From Chloroflexota bacterium (lineage in GTDB: Bacteria; Chloroflexota; Anaerolineae; Aggregatilineales; J027): a stretch of 64,000 bases of DNA. This document shows, piece by piece, positions 25,896 to 35,878 of this stretch; the first letter of the stretch is position 1; every line of letters begins with the position of its first letter. The position numbers and the translations under genes are program-made. The notes below the pieces were generated by a model. The model worked only from the letters and a program-made list of their open reading frames with translations, had not been told where the DNA came from and searched no databases. The DNA lies in contig JABFGB010000010.1 of assembly GCA_013112715.1 (NCBI GenBank), forward strand, positions 113,490-177,489, in the 5' to 3' direction.

Positions 25896-27512
25896 TTATG
25901 AGACCAATAAGGCGGCATGGGTAAACCATTCCATCGTCAAATTCAGTTGGGTTTCCAAAATCTCCTTGATTTTGTCGGCATCTGTGACCGTTTCGTTGTT
26001 GATTTGGAACGCAAATGACCCCTTGCCAAACAAATCTAGGAGGGCATTCATGAGGTCAACCCGATTGTTCGTGCCATCCAGTTTCAGCAGCAAAAAGTGG
26101 CTGATGGCATCCAATTCCACGCGCTCATGACGAATATTGGGAACAAGGAGCGATGAACGGGCCAGATAACGCGCCACCGGGCTGACGGTCGGATATTCAC
26201 TCAGTTCAGTGGTGTAACGCGGGGCGGTCAGCGAAAAGGTAATCAGATTGGTACTGTAGCTGTAGGCCTGCAATAAATTGGCGGCGAGAATCTGGGCCTC
26301 GCGGTTGATGCTGGCGGCATCCTCTGGTTGGGGTTCAAATTCTGACAAAATGTTACGGGCGGCGATAAACAGCGATCTAAAGGGAATAGATTGGGGCGAG
26401 ACCTCGCTGAGATAAAAAAAGGCTGCTTTGGAGAGCGGGTGGTCGGTGGTGAAGGTCGCGTTATCCGATGCGCCGAATTTTTCAGGCGATACCGAGGCAA
26501 TATCGAGTTCATCGCCAAGAGGACGCGCCATTGAACTGACTCGAAAGGTTGTGACCCGTTCCAATTTGATGGTGCGCTCCAATTCGATTTCTGCATGGCA
26601 GAGCAGGGTTTTGCGAAAATTACGGTTACGCAGGAAATCCAGATATTGCTCGGTCTCGATGATGTCCCCCGCGAATTCTTTGATGGCATCAATCACGGGG
26701 TCTTTTAGATTGCTGACCATCACCGTTGGAAATTCAGCCTCGACCAAATATTGCAGACCATGTTGGGCGGCATGGCTGGCGAATTCATGAAAATAGAGGG
26801 CGTCATTAATTTCAGCGAGTTCATCGTGCAGAATGACCGAGTTGCTACGCGAGGTGGCATGTTCCAAACGCTGTTGCAGCATATCCGAGTAGGTGTTTAG
26901 GAAGGCGGCGAAACCACTTTCGGGGATGGTGTTGTTTTCACGCAGAAATGCCATAAAATCCCGCGCACCTTCGGCTTTTTCAAAGGGGGTGGCGGCATTG
27001 CGGGTATGATAGAGCATCATCTCCCGTACCATACGGGTCATGTAACTGCCCGGATAGGTGTTATAGCTGATATAGACCACCCCATTGGGTGCAAGATTTT
27101 GTTTGCATACCCGCATTAACGCATCCCGGACATCCGAAGTTACCCATGAATAGACGCCGTGTGCAATGATGTAATCAAATCCACCGAGTTCGGAGGTGAT
27201 TTCTAAAATGTCGCAGGCTTCAAGGCGGATGTTTTGCAGACCGAGCGCTTGAATAGCGGCTTGACCTTCTTGGATTTGGACGGGCGAGATGTCAATACCA
27301 ACAAACTCCGATTCAGGGAAGGCATAGGCAAAGGGAATGATGTTCCACCCACTGGCTGTGCCGAGTTCCAGCACACGGCATTTTTCGGGTGAGGCAGGAT
27401 TTAGGCCAAGCAGCGTGGCAAGGGTCGCTAGATGGTCGGGATGGGTATGGCTGTAGCCCAAATTGGGATACGGAATGGCGTCGTAACTGGCAGCGATTGT
27501 TGATTGGTTCAT
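25896..27512 (-). CDS. class I methyltransferase with methyltransferase regulatory domain
   Basis: 538 residues. The N-terminal ~200 residues form a Rossmann methyltransferase: motif I VLELGTASGWNIIPFAYAFPESEFVGIDIS, then DYIIAHGVYSWVTSDVRDALM and GVVYISYNTYPGSYMTRMVREMM. The last motif, around YNTYPG, and the ~230-residue helical segment that follows match the MethyTransf_Reg architecture (PF10119). A C-terminal winged-helix-like region follows (HFLLLKLDGTNNRVDLMNALLDLF). Substrate not known for this family. Leftward, upstream of the GNAT gene. Confidence 0.85.
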   Translation of the reverse strand: MNQSTIAASYDAIPYPNLGYSHTHPDHLATLATLLGLNPASPEKCRVLELGTASGWNIIPFAYAFPESEFVGIDISPVQIQEGQAAIQALGLQNIRLEACDILEITSELGGFDYIIAHGVYSWVTSDVRDALMRVCKQNLAPNGVVYISYNTYPGSYMTRMVREMMLYHTRNAATPFEKAEGARDFMAFLRENNTIPESGFAAFLNTYSDMLQQRLEHATSRSNSVILHDELAEINDALYFHEFASHAAQHGLQYLVEAEFPTVMVSNLKDPVIDAIKEFAGDIIETEQYLDFLRNRNFRKTLLCHAEIELERTIKLERVTTFRVSSMARPLGDELDIASVSPEKFGASDNATFTTDHPLSKAAFFYLSEVSPQSIPFRSLFIAARNILSEFEPQPEDAASINREAQILAANLLQAYSYSTNLITFSLTAPRYTTELSEYPTVSPVARYLARSSLLVPNIRHERVELDAISHFLLLKLDGTNNRVDLMNALLDLFGKGSFAFQINNETVTDADKIKEILETQLNLTMEWFTHAALLVS

Positions 27513-27734
27513 GAAGGTCTCTTGGGGACTAAAAGAATATAGTGATTGGATACGGGGTATTTTTTGACCCCATCTTGTGAGAAGAGTCTAGCGTTTTGCC
27601 GCGCGGTTGGCAATTGCACCCGACCATAAACCATAAAATGAACTTGGTCTACATAAAGAAGTGTGGAAAGTCACTTTAGGCGCTCCGGTCAGTTGGATAA
27701 AATGGGCATATCCGAATGCACTCAGGAGCCTAAA

Positions 27735-28910
27735 ATGTCCTTCTCAAGAAGACGTTTTCTCGGCATGATGGGGGCAGGACTGCTATCAACACTTCCTCTT
27801 CGTTCTCGAGCCGTTCATGCCAATTCCAAGTTGCCCCCCGTTCTAATCCATCATTTTGATCCAGCCCAGACCGCTGTCAATGATGCGGTACGGTCAACGA
27901 TGTTGGCTGCCACCGATATGTCTTGGTTAAAGGGTGGTCAGACGGTGTTCGTGAAGGTTGCCAGTAATTCCTACTATGCCCCACCCGCCGTGACTTCCCC
28001 AGCGGTCTTGAAGGGCGTGATTAATGTGTTATGGGAATATGGGGCGGGTCAAGTGTATGTCGGGGACATGAGTGGGGCGTATTTTGTGCGCCATCTAGCA
28101 ACTCGCACCGACGGTTCAACACGCGGCGTGATGCAGACGAATGGCCTGTTGCAGGCGGCGGAGGATGCTGGCGCAACCGTGCATTGTTTTGAGGAAGTGC
28201 TGTTTGAGAGCGCCTATATTCCCGGTGTGCCTTCGGTCAGCAACCACAGTTGGGGCAATGAATTGCAGGTCGCCGAGATTTTAGACCGGGTAGATCACAT
28301 CATCAATCTGCCGCGCCTCGGCAAACATGTGCTGGCGGGGGCCACCCTCGGATTAAAAAATGCGGTGGGCTACATCAGCGATCACAGCCGCATGATACTA
28401 CATCGGGACGCCGAAACCTTCCAGCAAAAAATCGCTGAAATTAACGCTATCCCTCAGCTTAAAGACAAAATGCGTCTCACCATGACATTGGTAGATGTGG
28501 CGCTGACGACTTTTGGTCCCGATCACGGCTATGATCTGAAGTTGGATACCCCGTTGATTGTCGCCTCCGAAGATATTGTCAATCACGACCAGATCGCCCT
28601 GCTGATGCTGCTGTGGGGACGCCAACTGACCCCCTCCTCTGAAATTGCCAATGATCCTTATTTCCAATCGGCAGATTATTACAACAAGATTTTTGTGCAA
28701 GAGGTTTGGCAGCAATCGGCCCAAACCCTGCCCGTCTTTGAATCCCTAGAAGCGAACACCGCCATGACGCATGTCAATCTGGCCTATTATATTTTGCGTG
28801 GGGGACGGCCTGCTGAAATTCGTGTGATTCCTACTGGCCTGCCGTTGGACGAGCGATTGACCGCCATTTTGACCGGGCATCCTGAATTGAACATTGTATT
28901 AGAAGGGTAG
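27735..28910 (+). CDS. Tat-exported DUF362 protein, first gene of the electron-transfer operon
   Basis: 391 residues from the ATG at 27735 (AGGAG six bases upstream). A twin-arginine signal is evident: SRRRFLGMMGAGLLSTLPL. The body matches DUF362: VFVKVASNSYYAPPAVTSPAVLKGVINVLWEYGAGQVYVGDMSG and HIINLPRLGKHVLAGATLGLKNAVGYISDHSR. No ferredoxin-type cysteine cluster is present, unlike many DUF362 proteins. Tat export implies folding, and perhaps cofactor loading, before secretion. The stop is four bases before the pentaheme cytochrome start, so the two are translationally linked. Function in the complex unknown. Confidence 0.85.
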   Translation: MSFSRRRFLGMMGAGLLSTLPLRSRAVHANSKLPPVLIHHFDPAQTAVNDAVRSTMLAATDMSWLKGGQTVFVKVASNSYYAPPAVTSPAVLKGVINVLWEYGAGQVYVGDMSGAYFVRHLATRTDGSTRGVMQTNGLLQAAEDAGATVHCFEEVLFESAYIPGVPSVSNHSWGNELQVAEILDRVDHIINLPRLGKHVLAGATLGLKNAVGYISDHSRMILHRDAETFQQKIAEINAIPQLKDKMRLTMTLVDVALTTFGPDHGYDLKLDTPLIVASEDIVNHDQIALLMLLWGRQLTPSSEIANDPYFQSADYYNKIFVQEVWQQSAQTLPVFESLEANTAMTHVNLAYYILRGGRPAEIRVIPTGLPLDERLTAILTGHPELNIVLEG

Positions 28911-28914
28911 CGCT

Positions 28915-30570
28915 GTGTTGCGTGTCAAATGGATGGTCCCCCTGCTGCTTGGACTAGGCTTGCTCATTGTTGGGGTGGCGTGGGTCTATCTAAAACCCGA
29001 AAAGGTGGTATTGACTGGGCAGGTCATGACGGAAGAAGGGCCTGCGGCCAATGCGGTGGTACGGGTACGCACCTCGGATACTTTCACCGTTACCGATGAA
29101 AACGGGCGCTTTGAATTGGAGACAGCCCCTTTTGATAAACCGATTAAGGTGACGGCGTGGTCGCTTGGGTATCTGACAGGCGAATCGGAAGTCAAACAGG
29201 CCGATACCCCAATTGCCATTACCTTGACTCGCTACTACACCACCGACAATCCGGACTATGCTTGGTTTTCGCATGAAGGTGCGACAGGTTCACTCGCCTG
29301 TTCCAACTGCCATGTATGTTACGACGAATGGTTAGCGGATGCGCATTCCCGATCGGCTGTGAACCCGCGTGTTTTGAGTGTCTACAATGGGACAGATTTG
29401 AACGGCACAAAAGGGGCGGTCACCCAGTATGAATTTGATCAAGCAGCAGGTATCGAAATTCCACTAGCGCCGTCGTTAGGGCAAGATGGGGTAGGGGTGG
29501 GTTTCCGGCTCGATTATCCAGACTTGGGTGGTAATTGTGCCACGTGTCATGCGCCTGCCGCCGCTCTCAATGCCGAAAGCGCTTATCAGGTGGACATGAA
29601 TACCCTTAGCGGTATTGAAACCGAGGGCGTATTCTGCGAATTCTGCCATAAAACGGGCGCAGTTACATTGAACCCTGTGACCAATATCCCCAATATCAGC
29701 CTACCGGGGGTTTTGTCCATGCAGCTTTATCGCCCTGCTGAGGATGAAGAGTTGTTTTTTGGTAATTTGGATGATGTACCCCAACCCGATACTTATCTCC
29801 CTTTGTTTGAGGAAAGTGCGTTTTGTGCCCCTTGTCATACGGGTAATTTCTGGGGAACCACTATCTACAATTCCTATGGGGAATGGTTAGCCAGCCCATA
29901 TAGCGACCCGGAAAGGGGCAAAACCTGTCAAGACTGCCATATGCCACCTGTTGACTATGAATATTTTGTCTTTCCAGAAAGAGGCGGTCTCACACGTAAC
30001 CCCGAAACGGTTTTCAGCCATCGAATGCCCGGTGCGGCCGACACGAACTTGCTGCAAAACACTGCTGAACTGGATGTGAAGGCCGTTTGCGAAAATGACC
30101 AACTCGCGGTGACGGTGGCAGTCACCAATACAGGGGCGGGGCATGATATTCCAACCGATAATCCCCTGCGTAACGTGATTTTGGTCGTCAATGCAAGCAC
30201 CGCCGATGGGCAGGTGTTGACTCTAACCGATGGGCCGACCATTCCCGAATGGGGTGGGGTGGGTGATCCTGAGCAGGGTTATTATGCGGGATTGCCGGGG
30301 GTACTGTATGCCAAAATTCTGGCGGATTATTATACAGGCGAGACCCCAAGCATGGCCTATTGGCGACAAACCCGTATTGTGAGCGACAACCGGATTCATG
30401 CGCTTGAAACCGATGAAACGCATTATCAATTTGACCTGCCGAATGGCAACTGTGATGCTGTTATAGATGTACAACTCCTCTTGCGGCGGGCTTTCATTGA
30501 CCTGATGGATCAGAAAGCATGGGATACCCCCGATATGCTGATGGAGCAGGTCATATTGGAGGTACGATAG
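28915..30570 (+). CDS. membrane-anchored pentaheme c-type cytochrome with carboxypeptidase-regulatory-like domain
   Basis: 551 residues, GTG start. An N-terminal anchor (VPLLLGLGLLIVGVAWVYL) is followed by a carboxypeptidase-regulatory-like beta domain (TGQVMTEEGPAANAVVRVRTSDTFTVTDENGRFELETAPFD), then five CxxCH heme sites at residues ~129 (CSNCH), 207 (CATCH), 240 (CEFCH), 304 (CAPCH) and 337 (CQDCH). FSHRMPG after the last site supplies a likely distal His, as in cytochrome c554-like proteins. A C-terminal Ig-like domain (LAVTVAVTNTGAGHDIPTDNPLRNVILVVN) completes it. Predicted extracytoplasmic electron carrier or oxidoreductase. Its TAG overlaps the GTG of the next gene. Confidence 0.88.
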   Translation: MLRVKWMVPLLLGLGLLIVGVAWVYLKPEKVVLTGQVMTEEGPAANAVVRVRTSDTFTVTDENGRFELETAPFDKPIKVTAWSLGYLTGESEVKQADTPIAITLTRYYTTDNPDYAWFSHEGATGSLACSNCHVCYDEWLADAHSRSAVNPRVLSVYNGTDLNGTKGAVTQYEFDQAAGIEIPLAPSLGQDGVGVGFRLDYPDLGGNCATCHAPAAALNAESAYQVDMNTLSGIETEGVFCEFCHKTGAVTLNPVTNIPNISLPGVLSMQLYRPAEDEELFFGNLDDVPQPDTYLPLFEESAFCAPCHTGNFWGTTIYNSYGEWLASPYSDPERGKTCQDCHMPPVDYEYFVFPERGGLTRNPETVFSHRMPGAADTNLLQNTAELDVKAVCENDQLAVTVAVTNTGAGHDIPTDNPLRNVILVVNASTADGQVLTLTDGPTIPEWGGVGDPEQGYYAGLPGVLYAKILADYYTGETPSMAYWRQTRIVSDNRIHALETDETHYQFDLPNGNCDAVIDVQLLLRRAFIDLMDQKAWDTPDMLMEQVILEVR

Positions 30571-32417
30571 TGCAAGGTCGTCTCACCCAATTACTGTCAA
30601 TATTTTTTGTGTTGGGCGTCGGCCTAATTCTACTGGCGGCGTGTACCGATGATGCCACCCCCACCCGTCCGGTCTACCCAACCGATACCCATATTGCCAC
30701 CCCTGTCCCTCTGATTCTGACCCCGATTGTCACCGAGCGCCCTTTACCCGGTTTGCCGCCGATGCCTAATGCACAGTCAAGCAAGATACTGGCTCAACGC
30801 GGCAGCCGTTTGGTGACGGTTAATTCAGAGAGTGACAGCATTACGCTCCTCAAAGATGGGATAGTGCAAGCGGAAATTATCGTAGGGGATGACCCGCGCT
30901 CCGTCGCCATGACCCCCGATGGCAAAACGGCATGGGTGACACTGCGCGGCGAAAACGCGGTGGCGGTGGTGAATCTCGAAACGACCCAACGTGAAGCAAT
31001 CATCCCGATTGGACACATGCCCTATGGTGTGGTGGTAGATGAGCGGCGAGCCTATATCACCTGTTTCGGTGATGGTCAGGTGGTGGTGGTGGATTTAGCA
31101 TCCCAAACCATTTTGTATCAAATCAAAGTGCCCGAATTTCCGACAGGGTTGGCCTTGAGTGGCGAATGGTTGCTCATCAGCCATTTTTATACTGGGCAAG
31201 TTACCGCCCTAAACGTTCAACGCACCCCCGTCATGCTTGGCACGGTTACGGCGGATGTCGGCGGGACTATCGCACAATCGCTGATTTTGACACCGGATGG
31301 GACACGGGCCTATCTGCCCATGACCCGCACCGGATTATCCCTGATTTCACTTCAATATATGCAAGACTGGTTTCCTATCGTCGCTATTCTTGATTTGGCG
31401 ACCATGCAGGCGGATCGAGATGGGCGGGTGGCCCTTTCGAGCGTCGAAGGCAGTAATATGCCGTTTGATGCTGCGTTTACCGCCGATGGAAAATTCCTGC
31501 TGGTGGTGCTGGCAGGGAGTGATGCTGTGTTGGTGGTGGATTCCGCTACCGGACGTATCCAGTGGCGCATTGAGGTAGGTGCTAATCCACGCGGGATTTT
31601 GATTCAAGGCAATCAGGCGGTTGTCTCAAACGCGCTAGATGGCACACTGTCGGTGATTGATCTGGATACCTATGCTGTGACCAACAGTATTACAGTCACC
31701 GAAATCCCTTTATCTCCCGAACTTCTGCGGGGTGCGGTTCTTTTTAACAGCGCCGAATGGCCTGTCATGAGCGACGGGGCGGTTAGCTGTGCGACATGTC
31801 ATTTTGACGGCGGGTGCGATCAACGGACATGGATTAATTTTCGCAGTGGCCCCCGTAATACATTGGCGCTCGGTGGGGCAGCGGATTTACCCCCCTACAA
31901 TTGGGCAGGCGAAATGGCCGAGCTTCAGGACAGCATTGAAGATCATATTCGCATGGTGATGCTGGGGGATGGTTTAGTAGGTGGTGACTTCGACCCCCTG
32001 ATTGACAACATAGATGCAGGGCGTTCGGCGGATTTGGATGCGCTGGTGGCGTATGTATCAACTTTTAAGGCTTGGCAAAGCCCCTATCGTAATCCGGATG
32101 GGACGTTAACGGAATCGGCCCAACGCGGAATGCAGATTTTTATGAGTGGGTCGCCGGGGTGTAGTTGCCATTTGCCGCCGCTGTATACCGATCAACAGCA
32201 GCACGACCTTGCTAACACCACCTTTTCATTAGAGGAGTACGGTGCCTTTGATACCCCATCTTTATATGGCCTGTGGGCAACCGCCCCTTATCTGCATGAC
32301 GGGGTTGTGATGACACTGGAAGAGCTGCTGACGCGCACCGACCCGACCCACAGTGTCGCTGACCAATTGACGCCGCAACAACTCATTGATCTCATCGCAT
32401 TTTTGCAATCTCTGTAA
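30570..32417 (+). CDS. lipoprotein: YVTN-type beta-propeller fused to cytochrome c peroxidase-like domain
   Basis: 615 residues from GTG 30570 (GGAGG upstream; overlaps the previous stop). A lipobox (LILLAAC) follows the signal helix. Residues ~60-390 are a beta-propeller of YVTN type (IIVGDDPRSVAMTPDGKTAWVTLRGENAVAVVNL and repeats). The C-terminal ~220 residues resemble the di-heme cytochrome peroxidase fold. One canonical heme site is CATCHFDGGC (~407). The second, expected in GSPGCSCHLPPLYTD (~530), is CSCH, one residue short of CxxCH. Followed by FDTPSLYGLWATAPYLHDG, a family hallmark. Possible substrate-binding or electron-exit subunit on the outer face of the membrane. Confidence 0.85.
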   Translation: MQGRLTQLLSIFFVLGVGLILLAACTDDATPTRPVYPTDTHIATPVPLILTPIVTERPLPGLPPMPNAQSSKILAQRGSRLVTVNSESDSITLLKDGIVQAEIIVGDDPRSVAMTPDGKTAWVTLRGENAVAVVNLETTQREAIIPIGHMPYGVVVDERRAYITCFGDGQVVVVDLASQTILYQIKVPEFPTGLALSGEWLLISHFYTGQVTALNVQRTPVMLGTVTADVGGTIAQSLILTPDGTRAYLPMTRTGLSLISLQYMQDWFPIVAILDLATMQADRDGRVALSSVEGSNMPFDAAFTADGKFLLVVLAGSDAVLVVDSATGRIQWRIEVGANPRGILIQGNQAVVSNALDGTLSVIDLDTYAVTNSITVTEIPLSPELLRGAVLFNSAEWPVMSDGAVSCATCHFDGGCDQRTWINFRSGPRNTLALGGAADLPPYNWAGEMAELQDSIEDHIRMVMLGDGLVGGDFDPLIDNIDAGRSADLDALVAYVSTFKAWQSPYRNPDGTLTESAQRGMQIFMSGSPGCSCHLPPLYTDQQQHDLANTTFSLEEYGAFDTPSLYGLWATAPYLHDGVVMTLEELLTRTDPTHSVADQLTPQQLIDLIAFLQSL

Positions 32418-32427
32418 GGGCAACCCT

Positions 32428-34539
32428 ATGAAACGAGCCTTACTTATCATCGTGCTGTTTTCCTTAAGCGCAATGCCACTCTCCGCACAAACGGGTTCGC
32501 CGACAGGCGGGCAGCCGTGGGACTTACGTTATACCGAGCAGCGGGGTGAATTTGTGTTTTATGACCTGCCAGCCGGGGCATCCACCACAGGTAAGCCCGT
32601 AGATATGGGCGATTTTGATGGAAACGGCTGCGGCGATCTTGCTATCACCGGGCAAAATTCCTCCCATCCATTAGGGGAATGGCGCGGCAGTGTGGGACAC
32701 GTGCGCGTTCTTATGAATGTCTGCCAGATTGCGGGTCGGATGCCTGTTGACCAAACCATTTCCGGCCAAAATTTTTTCACCATCTTTGGGGCCTATGCGG
32801 GTGATATGGCGGGTACGGAAACCTACGTGGCGGATTTTAACGCTGATGGGTATGACGATTTGCTGCTGACGGCCCAAAACAACGACGGACTGAATCAAGA
32901 TATGTCGAATGCGGGCGCGGCGTATGTGTTATTTGGGAATCCCAATATGGCCTCGCGTACCGATATTGATTTGTTAAACCCACCCGCCGATGTCATCGTG
33001 TTTTATGGGGCATACGCCGAAGACCGGTTGGGCTTGTGGGTCGAGGGCGGTGATTTTGACGGGGACGGTTTCCACGATCTGCTGATTGGAGCGAATCAAG
33101 CAGATGGTGTTGATAACAGCCGAAGCAATGCGGGTGAGGTGTGGGTCATTTATGGCGCGGCGGATATGGTGGGTAAGTATGGTCAATTTACGGATTTGAG
33201 TAACCCGCCTCATGATGCGACCCGCATCATCGGTGCGGATTTCGATGATTTGCTTGGCTCGTGTGTCTGGGGAGATGATTTTGACGGTGACGGTATGGAT
33301 GATATTGTGGCGGGGGCTGGATTATGGCGGGCGTCTAGTGGCGTTGGTGGATTATCCTTCGGGGGTGGTGATGGCCCAGCCAATACCCGGTACAACGCTG
33401 GGGAGTCTTTTGTCATTTTTGGGACGCCGGGCCTCAAGGGACAAACGATTGACTTGGCGACCCTGTTGGATGAGTTCGGAGCGCCGATTGATGAGCGTAT
33501 CACGGTGATCTATGGGGCGAACTCCAATGACCTGCTTGGCGAAGAGATCGCAGCGGGCGACATAGATGGGGATGGACGCAAAGACCTTATCCTCGGCACG
33601 CTGGTTGGCGACGGGGCGGACAATAATCTCGATGAGGCAGGCGAGGCATGGATTATCTATACACATGATCGGTTTCGCGGCAAGATGTTTGACCTTGCGG
33701 ATGTAGACCCCGCCCGTGCGATTGTGATTTACCCCGATCAAGCCGATGGCAAGGCAGGGGATACTTTACGTGCTGGGGATTTGGATAGGGACGGTGTGGA
33801 TGACTTATTTTATGGCGCACCGGATTACGACCCGATTGGCTATTCAGGGCAGATTCGCCCTAACGCGGGTTTGATGGCCGTCATTTTTGGTCAAATAGGC
33901 GGCCTTCCCAACGACAATGGACGCATTATGCTGTTTAGCCCTCCGGCGGGCCTGCGCGTGAAATACATCATCGGGGCGGATGATAATGACATGATGCCCT
34001 ACGCGATGGCGCTGGGTGATTTGGATGGCGATGGTGTGCTTGACATTATCCCGAATGCGATGGGTGGGGACGGCTCAAATAACGATCAAATCAATGCGGG
34101 CGAAATCTATGCCATCAGCGGGGCGGAATTTTTATCACCGAATCATGTTTATACAGGGGCTGGCCCAGAACCTACCCCGACCATTATCCCCACTCAACTT
34201 CCAACCAATACGCCTGTTGAGGGTGCCCCGCTGGCGGTTTCTACAACGGGAGACTGGATGGCGGGTAAAGGCTATTACGATGAAACCTGTGCGGGGTGTC
34301 ATGGCTCTGAGGGCGAAGGCATCGAAGGATTAGGGCTGCGCTTAGTGGATTCGCCGCTTATTCTGTACGCCTCAGATTTGGAATTAATTATGTTCCTGCG
34401 GGTGGGCCGTCCAGCTGACCATCCTGATAATACGTTGGGAGTTTCGATGCCTCCCAGTGGGGGTCGTCCCGATTGGAGTAATGAGATTTTTATGGACATC
34501 ATCGCTTATCTGCGTTACCTGCGTGATGAAGCGCAATAA
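32428..34539 (+). CDS. secreted FG-GAP (integrin-like) seven-repeat propeller fused to c-type cytochrome
   Basis: 703 residues from the ATG at 32428. The signal peptide ends at MPLSAQ. Seven FG-GAP repeats follow, each with a calcium-type D-x-D-x-D-G-x-x-D loop: DFDGNGCGD, DFNADGYDD, DFDGDGFHD, DFDGDGMDD, DIDGDGRKD, DLDRDGVDD, DLDGDGVLD. This fits one complete seven-bladed integrin-alpha-like propeller. A Pro/Thr linker leads to a C-terminal mono-heme cytochrome c domain (GYYDETCAGCHGSEGEG, ~620; distal Met expected in VSMPPSGGRPDWS). Fusion of an adhesion-type propeller with a cytochrome is uncommon. It lies between two other cytochromes in a compact operon. Confidence 0.85.
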   Translation: MKRALLIIVLFSLSAMPLSAQTGSPTGGQPWDLRYTEQRGEFVFYDLPAGASTTGKPVDMGDFDGNGCGDLAITGQNSSHPLGEWRGSVGHVRVLMNVCQIAGRMPVDQTISGQNFFTIFGAYAGDMAGTETYVADFNADGYDDLLLTAQNNDGLNQDMSNAGAAYVLFGNPNMASRTDIDLLNPPADVIVFYGAYAEDRLGLWVEGGDFDGDGFHDLLIGANQADGVDNSRSNAGEVWVIYGAADMVGKYGQFTDLSNPPHDATRIIGADFDDLLGSCVWGDDFDGDGMDDIVAGAGLWRASSGVGGLSFGGGDGPANTRYNAGESFVIFGTPGLKGQTIDLATLLDEFGAPIDERITVIYGANSNDLLGEEIAAGDIDGDGRKDLILGTLVGDGADNNLDEAGEAWIIYTHDRFRGKMFDLADVDPARAIVIYPDQADGKAGDTLRAGDLDRDGVDDLFYGAPDYDPIGYSGQIRPNAGLMAVIFGQIGGLPNDNGRIMLFSPPAGLRVKYIIGADDNDMMPYAMALGDLDGDGVLDIIPNAMGGDGSNNDQINAGEIYAISGAEFLSPNHVYTGAGPEPTPTIIPTQLPTNTPVEGAPLAVSTTGDWMAGKGYYDETCAGCHGSEGEGIEGLGLRLVDSPLILYASDLELIMFLRVGRPADHPDNTLGVSMPPSGGRPDWSNEIFMDIIAYLRYLRDEAQ

Positions 34540-34552
34540 TTGAAAAACGCAT

Positions 34553-35878
34553 ATGGCACAGTCTCAACCCAATTTTGTTGACCGAGTACGCCGCTCCATT
34601 CGCCGCCAGACCTTTTGGGGTGAAACTGATCGTGAGCGAATGCGTCTTGTCACCAGCGATCTCATTCTGCATCTTCACCCCCGGACAGTTCCGGCGGCGG
34701 CTTTGCGATGGACGTATACCTTTGGCTTAGGTGGTCTAGCGATTTTGCTGCTGCCTATCATGATTGTCACGGGTATTTTGTTGATGTTTTCGTATACCCC
34801 CTCAACCGATGCCGCCTATACCAGCATTCTCAATTTGGAGCAGCATATCTGGTTTGGGCAGTTGATCCGTAACCTGCACCACTGGAGCGCCAATTTGCTT
34901 CTGGTGGTAACGGTGCTGCATTTGCTGCGGGTGTTGTATACCGGGGCCTTCCATAAACCACGTGAATTTAACTGGCAGATTGGTTTGATGTTGTTGGGAC
35001 TGGTGGTGGCCGCCAATTTTACGGGGTACCTCCTGCCGTGGGATCAGTTGGGCTATTGGGCGGTAACGGTAGTGACCAGTCTGATTGATTCGATTCCACT
35101 GATCGGCCCGGACATACGGGTTTGGCTATTGGGCGGCGATCAGGTCAATGAAAATACGTTGCATAATTTTTATGTGCTGCACATTATGTTGATTCCACTG
35201 GGCCTACTACTGGCTACGTCATTTCATATTTGGCGTGTCCGCAAAGATGGTATCAGTATTCCCCACAATTTAAACGACGACCCAATTTCGACGGAGCAAC
35301 GCACTACCATTCCGCATCTCATCAGCCGCGAATTTATTTTTGGCCTACTGATGGTGGCCTTGCTTTTGGCATGGGCCACTTGGGTGGATGCGCCATTGGG
35401 TGCGAGTGCCAATCCAAATCAACCGCCGAATCCGACCAAAACGGCATGGTATTTTATGGGGCTTCAGGAATTTTTGTTGCATATTTACCCCTCGGTTGCT
35501 GGCATCGCCATACTGGGACTGCTGATTATGGCTTTAATACTGCTGCCCTATTGGGATGACACCAGCGATTCGACAGGCATTTGGTTTCGCAGTCGCCGTG
35601 CCCGATGGATTTGTGGGGTGAGTGTGCCTGTTGGGGTGGGAATTGCGCTCACCAGCATTTTACTCACGGAAATTTCGACCAACAGCGGCGTGATACCTTT
35701 AGTTGCAGCGTTGCTATTGGTGGGGGGGTATTGGTGGTTACTCCATTGTCGAGGGGCAGATGCAGGTGAAATCCGTTTGGCGCTTTTTACGCTGATATTC
35801 ACTATTTTCGTGACCTTCACTGTCATTGGGATTGGTTTTCGTGGGGAAGGAATGACATTGAGAGGCCCTTGGGCATGA
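34553..35878 (+). CDS. cytochrome b subunit of a bc-type complex (b6/subunit IV fused)
   Basis: 441 residues with about eight or more transmembrane helices. The four b-heme ligands are visible: His in NLHHWSANLLLVVTVLHLL (~108-123) and in NFYVLHIMLIPLGLLLATSFHIW (~205-224), with the quinone-site region GYLLPWDQLGYWAVTVVTS between. The C-terminal half carries NPTKTAWYFMGLQEFLLH, where the PEWY of classical cytochrome b is replaced by TAWY, as in several non-proteobacterial complexes. It oxidises or reduces quinone in the membrane. The ATGA overlap with the Rieske gene indicates coupling. Confidence 0.93.
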   Translation: MAQSQPNFVDRVRRSIRRQTFWGETDRERMRLVTSDLILHLHPRTVPAAALRWTYTFGLGGLAILLLPIMIVTGILLMFSYTPSTDAAYTSILNLEQHIWFGQLIRNLHHWSANLLLVVTVLHLLRVLYTGAFHKPREFNWQIGLMLLGLVVAANFTGYLLPWDQLGYWAVTVVTSLIDSIPLIGPDIRVWLLGGDQVNENTLHNFYVLHIMLIPLGLLLATSFHIWRVRKDGISIPHNLNDDPISTEQRTTIPHLISREFIFGLLMVALLLAWATWVDAPLGASANPNQPPNPTKTAWYFMGLQEFLLHIYPSVAGIAILGLLIMALILLPYWDDTSDSTGIWFRSRRARWICGVSVPVGVGIALTSILLTEISTNSGVIPLVAALLLVGGYWWLLHCRGADAGEIRLALFTLIFTIFVTFTVIGIGFRGEGMTLRGPWA

